Origin: Pempheris klunzingeri
Lineage: Eukaryota; Chordata; Actinopteri; Acropomatiformes; Pempheridae
NCBI RefSeq assembly: GCF_042242105.1
Contig: NC_092024.1
Coordinates: 6,250,001-6,314,000, forward strand
Direction: 5' to 3'
DNA length: 64,000 nt
The translations under genes and the position numbers were made by a program. This document shows positions 45,715 to 62,314 of this stretch, piece by piece. The notes beneath the pieces are model-generated. The model saw only the letters and a program-made list of their open reading frames with translations, made no database searches and had not been told where the DNA came from. Position 1 is the first letter of the stretch; every line of letters starts with the position of its first letter.

Positions 45715-46599
45715 TGACGGAGCACAAAAACAACACAACAAAATTCATTCCCTGTCTCACACACATCCATTCAGATTACAGTCGGTCTTCCTGGATTCAA
45801 ACGTAGCTGCTGGTGACTTCTCCTCATCCATCTGTAGCTTCCTATTTCAGTATCTCCACATCCATCAGAGAAAGAAAGGACAAGACAAGGGGCAGTCAAA
45901 TCCCAGTTCATGGGCAAACACTGACTTATCAGGCTGGTTTGACTTGACTGTCATTGTGCAATATATAGGTTTTTAGTTAACAGTAGCAAAGTTAAGTGTA
46001 TAGTACAGTATAATGCCTGGGCCTTTTTCTACACATGTGACAGATACCAGTGTTTCACACCACCGTCAGCTGCTCTGTGACAGATTAGATGTGATGTCAC
46101 TTATGCATTACTGTAAAGCCACTGCCTTCACTACAGAACTCCCCAGTGACTTCCCTCTATTGATGCCCAGCTCTCAGCATTAAGAGGTCACTGACTGATG
46201 TCCCGACTGATCCACAGGATCAGAAACACTGTCCCAGATCCTCAGCTTCAGAACGGAGCCTTACCTAGAAGTTACCACATACTACATGTTGTCCGTCACA
46301 GGTCTGTTTCTGATGGCTTCTCCTGGTCTAAATATATTTCTAAAGACATTCACAGGTACACTTCCACTGATCGACACTGATGGCACACTTTGTCTTTGCT
46401 CATTCATTTGGAGTATTAAACTACGGGTGGCCATGCTGTGGTCCAGGCGGAACACCCTGGCAGTGCAGTGGCTGTATTACAGTGTGTTCCCACAGTACTC
46501 CAGGTTCACAGAGCTAGCTGGCTAGTGCAGGTGGAGCTGCTGCCGCTACAGGCCCCTTCTGAGAGCAACACGCAGTCACACAGTCACCTCCGTGGGCTC

Positions 46600-47070
46600 C
46601 TTCCACGGTCCCGTGTGTTTACCGGCCACGGTCCCGTGGACGTGCTGCTCTGGCCTCTCCGTTATTCGGTAGTGAAGCATGTTCCTTCTGTTCCTCCGTC
46701 CCTCGTGTTACCGTAAACTTTGGTCATTTGGTCACAGTGTGTCCACAGCAGGCCGACCCCCCCGCAGACAGGCTCTGCCCCTCGTCATGGCTTAGCCGTG
46801 TTCTCCTCGAGAGCCCCGCGGGGCGGGAAGAGCGGGAGAGCCGCGGTCCAGGCGGCGACGTCGGTAACGGAGTTCCAGAGCGTGGCCTGTGAATCCTCGG
46901 TGAGGAGAGGAGAGGAGAGGAGGCACAAGTCCACTGGCGGAGAAAAGGAGAAAAGAAAAGAGGGTCGGGCAGACAGCTCCTGTTCCCTCCTACCAGGAAA
47001 CACACGGGAGAAGTAGCGGTGTGTCCCCGTGAAGAGCAGCGGCGGAGCAGGGCCAGAGAGCGGACCGCTG
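46600..47070 (-). promoter_or_regulatory. CpG-rich candidate promoter of gpr135
   Basis: A patch dense in CG (for example gagccccgcggggcgggaag and ggcggcgacgtcggtaacgg) stands out from AT-rich surroundings, 1 kb upstream of the gpr135 start. It may hold a noncoding first exon. Only composition supports this. Confidence 0.35.
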
Positions 47071-48134
47071 ATCCCAGGTGTGACCGGGGCTCATCTCTCT
47101 CTCCATCGCTCTCTCTCTCCCTCTCTCTCTCCATCTAAACCCCCCCACCCCCCTGAAACCACACCTTCCACACGAACGTGATCACAGCATCTTATGACGT
47201 TTTATACAGTTGCCATGGTAACTGCTGATGGACTTTTTTTTTTTTTTTTTTTTTTTTACATCTGTGTTCCTGTAAAAATAACAACAGACAATGAAAATGA
47301 CACAAGAAGGTGTCTGAAAAAGATTCTGGTGAAATTTGCGTCACGATTTGTCCTGACTGGTGATTGTTCCAGAGCAAAGTCACAGCAGAGCCTTCAGTGC
47401 TGCTGCAGTCAGAGCTTTAAATTGGGATTTCTGATTCTAGTTGACCAGACAAGATAAGATGTGCTGCAAAAAATCCCCCCAGCTGGTGAGCAGCTGCTGC
47501 GGTCTGAGGAGGAGCAGAGTAAACTGTCTGTCTTTTTATTCAGCTTCATTCTGAGGTGTGCCATTATCAGAACTAGTTCAGCCTCTTTAATCAAACTGAA
47601 AATGCTAATTATGACAAAATCAAATTCAGTTGAACACATTTTCATGTTTGAAAATACAAAATTCTGTATTTGTGAAATGAAAGGAGCCATTTTAATCAGA
47701 AATGAGCTAAAGTTGCACATTATCTGCAAAAACTCATTTTATATTCAATTTCATTCAATCATTCATCATCACTCATTGTGACATCCTCACTCTGTGTGTA
47801 CATGTTGTTGTATATATTATGTTATTATTATTATTATTATTATCATCATTATTATTATTATAATTTATATAATACAGCTCCTCATTCTGAGTGTACATGT
47901 TGTTATATATTATTGTTGGTAGTAGTAGTAGTAGTAGTAGTATTAGTATTATATAACACATCTCCTCACTCTGAAGTTACACGTTGTTATTATTATTATT
48001 ATTATTATAAGACTCTGGACTCAACTGGTGCAGTAATTTACCTCTGTGTAATAACTTGTAATAATAATCTTTAATACATCTTTTTTTATTCATACTTTTA
48101 TATATTTATATTTTACTTTGTGTTTGAAGTGTAT

Positions 48135-48220
48135 TCTTATTCTTATTCTTTTGGAGCTGTGTGTAACAAAAAGCAATTTCCCCCTGGGGATTATTAAAGG
48201 AATTCTGATTCTGATTCTGA
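48135..48220 (+). repeat. Retroposon 3' end with (TTCTGA)n tail
   Basis: 'aaaaagcaatttccccctgg', 'ggattattaaaggaattctg' and the tail ttctgattctgattctg match the 3' end of a common fish LINE/SINE. Only the tail region is recognisable. Confidence 0.55.
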
Positions 48221-49376
48221 CCACTGTTTATTTTGGTAGTAGTCACACACTTTTAAACATAAGAAAAGACTAAAAAAGACTTGGATTCAAAATTTGTGAC
48301 TAACTTTGTCATACGTCTCACACACACACACACACACGCACACAAAGTGGAATTAGTTTTAATTTCTTTGAATTCTGTCATTTTAGCAGCTATAAGCCTG
48401 CAAACCCATAGCCTAAATAACAACGGAGCGCCAGCTCACTAATCCCAGGTGGGATTCTGCACAAACTCTCTCTCTCTCTCACTATCAGACCGTGAAAAGA
48501 ACAGCAACAGTAATCTGCTGCTTTCATATGGATTTTAGGGCACTGGTATGGTTCCATATTGATCGATCACACAGACTGATCAATAAGAAGCCCTTAACCT
48601 GAATGCATTATCATCTTGGGCTTTAGAGCAGACACGTAGGCTGTGACGATGTTAACATGGCTCTGTGCAATAACAGAAATAGGCCAGCTTCTTCCTTTTA
48701 CCCTGCGGCCTCCATTTTCTGCTTTCTTTAGTTCAGGAGTGTCATCTGAAAGAAAGACTAAAGGATGGATGTTATACCAACAGTTTATTTCAGTCACCTG
48801 TATTCATTGTGCTTCATGTGTACAGTGTTCCAGTGTTCTTTGTTATCAATAAGATGAGTCTCATCTGCAAACTTACTGATGGAATTAGCACAGTAAGCAA
48901 TGGCTCAGGCACTATGTGGTGGTATATACTGTGATAGACAGCAGTGCACGCTGATACACCACCAACTATGTTTCCCAACTTCCTACTACTACTTCCTGTG
49001 GCTCCTGTCAGCTGAACTCAGTTTGAAATAGAATGGTTCACATAAAAGTCATGTTTATCATTCCCTCGAATCTCTACAACAGAGAAAGCAACGTCGGGTG
49101 CAGAGTTAGCACACACTGCACACAGGAACGTGGAAGGATCCAGGCTCTGTCCACACATTTTATGGGATTTCTTCAAACATTTGAATGAACTTTCTGCCAA
49201 ATATAACGCTGCTCTGTGTTGGATAATGCGTAAGTTCCTTAAAAACAAATAATCACCCTACTTTAATATGTTATATCCATAATTTTGTGAAGACTGCTAG
49301 ATTACAAACACACACACACACACACATATGATGTAACCATGGACGTCACGTTATTGTTATTTCAATGAAGTCGTTA

Positions 49377-49485
49377 ACTTCCGGCTTGTGCTACCTCATT
49401 TTCGTCCGCATCCGGTTTGGGTACAAATATAAATACGGTACCATCAAGGCGAGAAAACCTTGTTTTGATCATTCTTTGGGCCACC
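49377..49485 (+). promoter_or_regulatory. Candidate jkamp promoter and 5' UTR
   Basis: acttccgg at 49377-49384 is a consensus ETS/GABP site and a second tccgg core occurs at 49411. A TATA-like tataaata lies at 49428-49435, so transcription might start near 49460 and give a very short leader before ATG 49486. All by motif only. Confidence 0.45.
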
Positions 49486-52400
49486 ATGGGTAAGAAGCTC
49501 TTATGTTTCATTTGCACTTATCATCTCATGACAGTCATTTTTTTGAGATACAGTCGCAGCGGACATAATGGTGAGGTTGTACCGGCTAGCTAACATCTAG
49601 CTAGCTAGCTAGCTAACATCCCGAAGCACTGGTTATACCAGGCCAAATACCCAGCTTGTGTTTAAACGGAAATGTATTAAATAAAAAAGCTTAAATAGTC
49701 TCGGGCTATCTTGTTGTTCTGCACCCCCCCCTCCGGGTCAACATAAAGCCACAGTCTAAGTGCTTTCAAACACAGCATGGAAAAGATGGAGGACATGGAA
49801 AATACCGCACACAAGTCATATCTACTTAAACGTTAGTGATCAGAAACCTGCCGCTGACCTGAACAGTCACATTGTAAAGGTGCTTGTGTGTCTTCACAGC
49901 TGTGGCCATGAGCTCAACGTGTCCAGGCCTGTACTGCGGCAGGAGGGTGAACGGATCGGTGGAGGGAGACTGTGGTGTGAGTGCTGACCATCTGACCATC
50001 TGGTAGAAAGATGATGGAAAGGAACATCTTATGAATCCTCCTTCTCCCACTGGAATGCATCGTATAGATTAAACCTGTGGTTCCCATAAGGGAGAGATCA
50101 GAGCTTCAGCAGTGTACAGGACACATTTATAGTCCGGCTAAACACATTAGAAAGAAAATAGTAATGGGGACAAGAAGAAGACCTAGTGGAGCCGCTAAAT
50201 AGATGGGCTGGGTACACTTGGCTTCAGGCCTGTCACATTCCCAGACTGGCAGAAGTGCCACCGATGGATGGTGCCTTACTTTAAAACATTTTATAGAGTG
50301 CCATATACACTACTCACAAAAAGTTAGGGATATTCGGCTTTCAGGTGAAATTTCAGGATGAACCACCACCAATACATTTCCTGCTTCAGTTAGAATTGGT
50401 ATTTAAACAGTCCTCCTCATCATGCTGTTCACATTCTGACATCATGAGACCAAGACGACACCTAACTATTGATCAGCAGCACCTCAACACTGGAGGCTTC
50501 AAACAGGAAGTCCTCAGACGGAGGTGTTCACTGAGCTTAGAGGGTCACAGAGTGTCATCAGGAGGTTGTAACAGAGATACAGAGACTGGAAGAGTCACAG
50601 AAAGGAGAGGAGTGGACGTCCTTTGGCCACATCCCAATTTTACGTTTACCCTCGTTTACCCTCCACTGTTGTTAGATTTTCTTTCAATAAATTGTTTAAG
50701 ATGAAGAAACTACCATTGCATGCTGATACTTAAATGCCCTACTTTCATGATATAATATCACTGTAGCATTCATTTTTTACATTTTCCATATATTTCACCT
50801 GAAAGTCGAATATCCCTAACTTTTTGTGAGTAGTGTATGTAGAAAAACTAGAATGAGCAACAAGATGCATTTTAAAAACTACTAAAAAAAACCCACATAA
50901 CGGAGAGATGACCCACTACTAAGAGCTCATTAGAGCTTACAAGAGAATGAGGACAAAGGTTTTTGTGGGCTCTGTCTAATCTCAGCTGGCCGTCTGTCTG
51001 TCTGTCCGTCCTGCCAGGTTTGTCCTCGTGGAGAGCGTTCCAACCTGCAGAAGGTGTGCGAGCGCTGCGCCGAGTCCCCCGAGCTCTACGACTGGCTCTA
51101 TCTGGGCTTCATGGCCATGTTACCGCTGGTGCTGCACTGGTTCTTCATCGAGTGGTACTCTGGAAAGAAGAGGTGGGCCACAGAGAGGATCACACACTCG
51201 CTCTGAATCTGACAGGGGGGGGGGCTGGTTGATGTAAGACATAGTTCAATAGAGTTGGAGGACACCTCTCCCTTGACAGAAGAGATGAATTAGCTCGTTT
51301 TCGCTCCACATTTATTACTGACTTGCATTGACTTAACTATGTCATAGATTATTTTTATTATATTTTATAATATGATGCCTTTCAACAAATAGAATCAAAA
51401 AATTGATAAAACACTCAGAAAATGTACTCTTTAATTTTTTTGTGCAGGTGATGGTTCATTAGGTTGTAGTTAGGTTATAGTGTAGAATATGGTCAGTAGT
51501 GCCATGATGTGGTAAGAAGCCAATTTGCCCTGGAGGTGAGGTCATCTGGTGTCTGTGGTCAAACAGCCCTCACACAGCCTGGAGGGGTGTCTGAAAAACA
51601 AACGGTGGTCCCACTAAGCACAAACCAGATGGGATGGCATGTAGCTGCAGAATGCTGTGGTAACCACGTGTGCCTAGAACTTTGAATAAATGACTAACTG
51701 TCACCAGCAAATAACTTCTGTGATGAAGCTTCATTGGAAAACCTCTAAATAGAAGCTCTGAATGTAAGAAGATGACACTTAGTCCAACCCTAACTCATGG
51801 CTTTGTCTCTTTCTGTTGGAGACGCGTTGCTCTGTGGTCACTTAAATGTGTGTTAGAATGGGACGTCTGCAGTAAAGGAATTCAGTTATGTGTGTGTGTG
51901 TGTGTGCGCCCCCCCCCACAGCTCCAGTGCTCTGCTGCAGCACATCACAGCCATGTTGGAGTGCAGCGTATCGGCTGTAGTCACCTTGCTGGTCACGGAG
52001 CCGGTGGGAGTGCTCAGCATCCGGTCCTGTCGAGTCCAGATGCTGTCAGACTGGTACACCATGCTGTACAACCCCAGTCCAGACTACGTGAACACATTAC
52101 ACTGCACCCAGGAGGCTGTCTACCCACTGTGAGTGCTCATAACCGTGTCATTACAATAAAATCAAACCAAAACACTAAAAAGGTATTACTGTTCACAAAG
52201 ACACAGAAAGTCTACGTTGTCACTGTCTTCGTCATATATGCTCATATGGTCTGATATTAGAGTCCATGTTCTCTCCAGTTTGTGTCTATTGGCACTCATG
52301 TCTTTGCCTGAACCCTCTTTTCTTCTTCCCTTCCTCAGCTACACCATCGTTTTAATCTTCTATGCGTTCTGCTTGGTTCTGATGATGCTGCTGCGTCCTC

Positions 52401-53553
52401 TCTTGGTGAAGAAGATTGCATGCGGTCTGGGCAAGTCCGATCGCTTCAAGAGCATCTACGCCGCTCTGTACTTCTTCCCCATCCTCACTGTGCTGCAGGC
52501 CGTGGGAGGAGGGCTGCTCTGTGAGTGTCGAGGAGGAGCTGGAGGCCTCCTGGTTCCATGAGGAGTTTCAGTGTGACTGACCGCATAATTGCATATTTTG
52601 AATAACGATGATCCGCCTGTGTGTTTCAGATTATGCCTTCCCCTACATCATATTAGTCCTGTCTCTGGTCACACTGGCTGTTTACATGTCTGCCTCTGAG
52701 ATCCAGGTAAGAACACTGTGTGTGTGTGTGTGTGCAACATGTAGCAGGTCCAAGAAATACGGCACCTGTCATTATGAGGAAGTAATTTTCACCATGAAAA
52801 TCATCAAGGAGTGTTCCACCAGAGGAATAATATTAGACTGAGTCATGATTCTTTATTGATTTAATTTTTATCGCATTTAAAAACAAAGTTCAGATTCAAG
52901 ATGGGCTCTGAAGTAATAACTGCATTTTGAGACTGAAACTGAAAAGTAATGGAGTTTTAGCTTTAGGAAACACTGACGTGGAAAAGTCTGGAAGTGGTGT
53001 GGTCTTCTGCTCCAGACTCCAAAGTTAGAACCCAGGAGTGATCCAGCTCTGGTGGCTGCTTCAGAGGAATGCTTTAGTTTGTTTCAGTAGCTCTGAGGAA
53101 ACTTGAACAGGAGGAAGACGCAGAGTTAACTTGGTCGAAGTGATTTCTTCCCCTGGAGGTGTTTGTCTTGATATAATTGCCGGTTAGATAGTTTTGCATC
53201 ACTGGTGTTACAGGCTACCGGTCGAGCGTTAACAGGCATCTCAGAATCACTACGTGTGCTGGAGGCTGATCCCCCGCTGTTATTAATCCGGACCTGTTTC
53301 CTCTCTCTGTGTGCTCCCTTCTCCTCCACCACAGTCTTTCAAGAACCTGGTCGCTAAAAAGAAGCGTCTGGTCGTCCTGTTCAGCCACTGGCTGCTCCAC
53401 GCCTACGGCATCATCTCCATCTCGCGGCTGGACAAGCTGGAGCAGGACCTGCCACTGCTAGCCCTCGTGCCCGGCCCCGCCCTCTTCTACATTGCCACAG
53501 CCAAGTTCACGGAGCCCAGCCGCATCCTGTCCGAGGGGGGGAACGGACACTGA
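49486..53553 (+). CDS. jkamp: JNK1/MAPK8-associated membrane protein
   Basis: Multi-pass ER/plasma-membrane protein that binds JNK1 and prolongs its activity, and that has been linked to ER-associated degradation. Exons: 49486-49489, 49900-49976, 51018-51172, 51922-52128, 52339-52520, 52630-52706, 53335-53553. Phases join to 306 aa, near the human length. Exon 1 adds only ATGG, so the protein opens MAVAMSSTCPGLYCG, aligning with the human start. Marks: Cys-rich lumenal start (CPRGERSNLQKVCERC), then ELYDWLYLGFMAMLPLVLHW, MLSDWYTMLYNPSPDY, LRPLLVKKIACGLGKSDRFK, LTVLQAVGGGLLYYAFPYI, VLFSHWLLHAYGIISIS and the C-terminal KFTEPSRILSEG-NGH, mostly identical to human. Start context CCACCATGG is ideal. 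Confidence 0.96.
50308..50835. mobile_element. Non-autonomous Tc1/mariner element in jkamp intron 2
   Basis: The left end CACTACTCACAAAAAGTTAG and the right end (reverse complement) agree over about 40 bases with one mismatch, and TA flanks both sides (50306-50307, 50836-50837), the Tc1 target. Inside, broken pieces such as MRPRRHLTIDQQHLNTGG remain of a transposase start, but there is no catalytic part. 528 bp. Confidence 0.85.
51531..51711 (-). repeat. Tc1-like transposase fragment, near-identical to 59874-60051
   Basis: 'gtcatctggtgtctgtggtc', 'cacacagcctggaggggtgt' and 'ggtcccactaagcacaaacc' are the antisense of a Tc1 transposase middle part. The two copies in this window differ by a 5-base repeat (ggatgg) and a few bases. 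It lies in jkamp intron 3. Confidence 0.8.
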
Positions 53554-55640
53554 GCTCCCCTGCCACACTGATTACAACTGGACGCAACACCGCAGTCACG
53601 TTTTCAGCTTGCAGCGAGCCATCAGTGGGGTTTAATAGCGTTCAGTTTCAGTGTGCTTAACGTGCTCAGCCAGTTAATAAGGACCAGACATGATGACATC
53701 ACGAGGTGCTCAGCACGAATGGACATGTTCTTTAACACTACCAAACAACTTAAAGATGAGGATCAGCTCCAGAAGGTGTTCAGGTCTGACGACGAGTGAA
53801 GCTACTCCCAGGGCCTCTTTTCTTAAGGAAGAGAATGGAGTGTGATTTGTTCCTGCATCACTCCTCACGGCTGAATGCCCACATATTTAAACAGTTTAAC
53901 TTGCACATCTCCCCATGGGACCGTGGCTTCAAGAACACTTAGCTCTTCACTCTTGGTTTGCACAGTCCAAGCTGAGACCTGCTCACATAACTGTAAAATG
54001 TACTGTAAAAGTCTTGTTCCTGTGCCGTGTCAGTAGATTAATTTTTAATTCATTGTCCTCTGCTGTATAAATACTGCTAGACGCCAGAGACGAGGTCCCA
54101 CACAGAGTCCCAGTGATGTCTTTAAATGACTCCTTCAGGTCGATAACGGTCCAAATGACTAAATCGAGTCACTTTACAGGGAAGCAGAACGGAGTTTGCA
54201 AACGCCCCCAGCAGCAACCAGACATTCTTTGGTATCGTAACCTGACAAGCGATCAGCCACATCCAGCCAGGTGAGGGCGAGTGGAAACATTTTCTGTCCT
54301 TTTTGAATATTCTTAAGCATTTAAAAAGGTGCGACTGAGACCAGAAATAACACGCGACTGCCAGATGGTTACGAAACAAAATGTAGAAGTTCATCATGAT
54401 CTTTTTTTGTGTATATAAAGTAACTTTTCTCTCTATTTGAATCTGATAACACGTATGGATGTGTCTCCTCAGTTTGCTCCTGTGTTGTGTAAAACAAGCA
54501 AAGAGATGAAACCAGCTCTTGATGGTTGGAAGAGTCTTGCAGGATTCTGGAAGTGCCCTCAGCTCTGTAGCAGGGGATCACAATGTTGTGTCTGTTTTTT
54601 TTTTTTTTTAATTGTAAATGGCTGTTGAGTTGATCGTACCATGTATGTTGTTGTAAATATACAGTATGCCTGTAAATATGGGTGTCTTCATGTTCAGTAA
54701 TATGTGCATACAAACTGATGGTTCCCAGCAGAGAGTGGTATCTGTGGCTACCTGTGGAACCTCTGTGTGCTCTGGATCTGTTGAATCTGTGCTGCTCAAA
54801 CCTAAATGAGTTTCTGAAACACCTGCTGTCACACTCACAGTGTGGTCTCCTGGATGTGGGGGGGGGGTTACTCCTCGCTGTGGACAGGAGACGTGCTGAT
54901 CTAATCCAGCTCCATGCAACCACACCAGGAGCCTGTTCCCAGGTGAAAGCCTGACGTCTGTTCCATCAGTGTGTCCTCCGGGGTGGGGGTGGGGGGGTTG
55001 CATTCAGCAAAATGAACTTGGCAACTCAGCAATCCTGCTCCTTGGAACATTGCATGCTTGTGTAAAAACTGATATCATGTAACTTTTCAGCAGTCTGTGC
55101 CAGAAAACACACTGGAGGTGTGTGGCCTCTTTCAGATAGAGCTGCCTTGAAAACATTTGCTGCAGCGTGGGCTTCACCTTCTCTCTCCTTTAAAGCACAC
55201 TGCAGGACGTTTATTAAACTCTTTAACTCTGGGTTTGAGCTGATTTTCATTTCATTTCATGTTTTCTTATTGTCCCACCTCCTGCCTTATTTATCCTTCC
55301 ACTTCATTTCTAAACACTTGGACCGAGAGTATTTTCAGCAGTCTGACAGAAATGGGCTGAAGTGTGTTCATTATTTATGTCATATGATTATACAACATGC
55401 TTTTGAATACATTTTGGTTATGTGACCTACACAGAGTGGAAACTACAGGCCACCTCAGACTGTGTTTGAAAGGTAATGCTCAAGATAGTTCATTACTAGG
55501 CTGCTTTGTAGTTTCATTGACAGGCATGCGTCTGTAGGAAGAGGAATTTATCAGCAAGGTTCAGGATTCAGATATCGTCCTCTCCCCCCATCACATTCAT
55601 CAGCTTCTGTAGACACAGCTGTCCAACAGTGAGAGCCAAA
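53554..55640 (+). other. Probable jkamp 3' UTR and downstream sequence
   Basis: Follows the jkamp stop. No clear AATAAA on the plus strand close by, so the UTR end is open. Contains T run 54593-54609 and G runs at 54859 and 54983-54998; no exon or named repeat. Confidence 0.4.
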
Positions 55641-57593
55641 GACCAGTTTTAGGAATGCTCACTTTAATAATAGATATTACAATGCATACATTTCAATATT
55701 TCTTTTGTAAGTATGCATACAACTCAGTGCAAATGCCTTAGAAACAATAACTTATGTTAAAAATGATTGATTACAGTTTCTTAAATAAGAAGTGCAGCAT
55801 GGCTACAGTGGTGAACATCCTGTACGTCACCATCAGTGACGTTATTTCCCCTGGAAATCTTTATATTCAGTAGTAAACTTTAGAATCAGTGTGACGACTA
55901 CAGTTCTGTTCTTCTTCAACAGTGTGTGGTCAGTGAACCTGGTTACACATTAAAATCACCTGTCAGCAGAACGTGCAGTAACTGAAGAACAAAATGTGTG
56001 AGACCACCAGAACAGTTCAAGGGGGAAACCTTTAAACGCTCCCACACTCTTAGGTATTCATCTGTGTGTCAGGTTGCTGTGGACCTTTTTTTTTTCTTCT
56101 TTTTTTGTTGTTTGATTTACTTTCCTTCAACCGGCCCAATCAGCCATCTGTCCCATCAGTGACTCCAGACTCGTTAGAAACTATTTCACTTTAGATTGAA
56201 CAGTTGTGGGGAGAACATTCTGCTGTGTACTGGTGAACATACGTTCATTCTGACCACATCAGCGACATGTCGACTGTTAGCATTTGTTACTTGTTTCCTC
56301 TGCAGTATCCACACTGTGAGCTACTGGAGCAAATTACGGTTTTACAGGTTTGCTATGTTTGGGAATGTATGCAGTTCTGTCAATATTCATCCACAGCCAC
56401 CGTCTTGGGACCAGACTGGAAACAGGAAGCTTGAGACAACACTGTTAATGTGACGTTTTCTTGAACCTTCATCTGGGGTCTCACAACTTCCTGCACTGGA
56501 ACTAAATGTTGCCAGTGAATGCAAACAGCTACCAAAACACTGCGGGTGATTGGGTTTGCAGTGTGCACGTTAAGCTTTGGATTTATGCGTCTGTGATTGT
56601 GGACATGCTCCTTATTTACAGACCAACAATGTCTAAGGCTGAGAAGGCTTTCGGAGGAGAAATAAACCAGAGTATGATGACAATCAGATATGATGATTAA
56701 AAAAAGGCTTTCTGAGTTAAGTGCATTTGACTAAAACAGTCTGATAGACAGCTGTGTGACCAACTTTAAGAATATTAAACACAACCAAAACCCTCAATCC
56801 CCCAACTTATAATCAATGAATGACAGTTCATTGATTGCAAACTTCGCATAACTGTCCGTTCCCATGAAATGAAGAGGGCTCCCTCCTGCACCCATTCCAG
56901 ATGGCTGATAAGAATAGCTGATATTGATGCATTTCATGTGATAGAGGGAGGTTAATCAGCCAAGCACAGAGAGCAGAGGAGAGACAGTGAGAGAGGCAGG
57001 ATCGCTTGCTTATTTAGAGCTGATCAGAACCCATTCAGAACCAGGTTTCCGCCTGAAATTCCATTATTGGGACCGTAACGATTACATCTTCACATTTATC
57101 AGCCACCTATATACTGTGCATTCATAGTATCTACCGTGGTTTCACAAGCACATAACATGCGCCGTGTGTCAGCTTGCCATTCAGACTGATACCTGCTGCA
57201 CTTGCCCACCACATGAAAATACTGTGTATGAGCATGTTTTTAAGTCACACACTCTGCACAGATGTGTGCACTTCTGTTTCCTGACTGCTGGGCCTCCTAA
57301 GTTTCACTCTGACACCTCTGACTCAAATAAAACAAACCACTTCCCACAATGTCTTGTCACTACTGAGGCAAGACATGCTCCAGTCCAGACAATGGTGAAG
57401 AATGGTCCCGGCTTCCATGTCCTCTGAAAAAGCTTCAAACCATCGATGTTGTCTGTTGTTGTCATTTCCTGCTAAACCAACATCACTTCAGATCCACTGC
57501 ACATTCCAACCAAAACATCCATTACCAGCAGTCCTGCATGTGTAAGCACAAATCAAAGAAAACAGCAGGCTCCGCTCTGATCCTCAGCTCTAA
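55641..57593 (-). other. Probable fam241a 3' UTR
   Basis: Downstream of the fam241a stop on the minus strand. A possible ATTAAA signal (plus-strand tttaat) lies near 55662. Sequence is AT-rich without ORFs or recognised repeats. UTR extent is inferred by position. Confidence 0.35.

Positions 57594-62314
<4,721 letters not shown>

Larger units (their letters stand above)
45715..49370. other. gpr135 upstream region to jkamp promoter
   Basis: Holds a CpG-rich patch at about 46600-47070 (likely gpr135 promoter, minus strand), (CT)n at 47094-47136, a T run at 47229-47257, (ATT)n and (AGT)n at 47823-48008, and a retroposon 3' end at 48135-48220. No coding exon of l3hypdh or other gene recognised. 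Confidence 0.5.

Noticed and set aside
47778-48074. 98-residue frame rich in Tyr
   Set aside because: Simple ATT/AGT repeats give long open frames without coding value.
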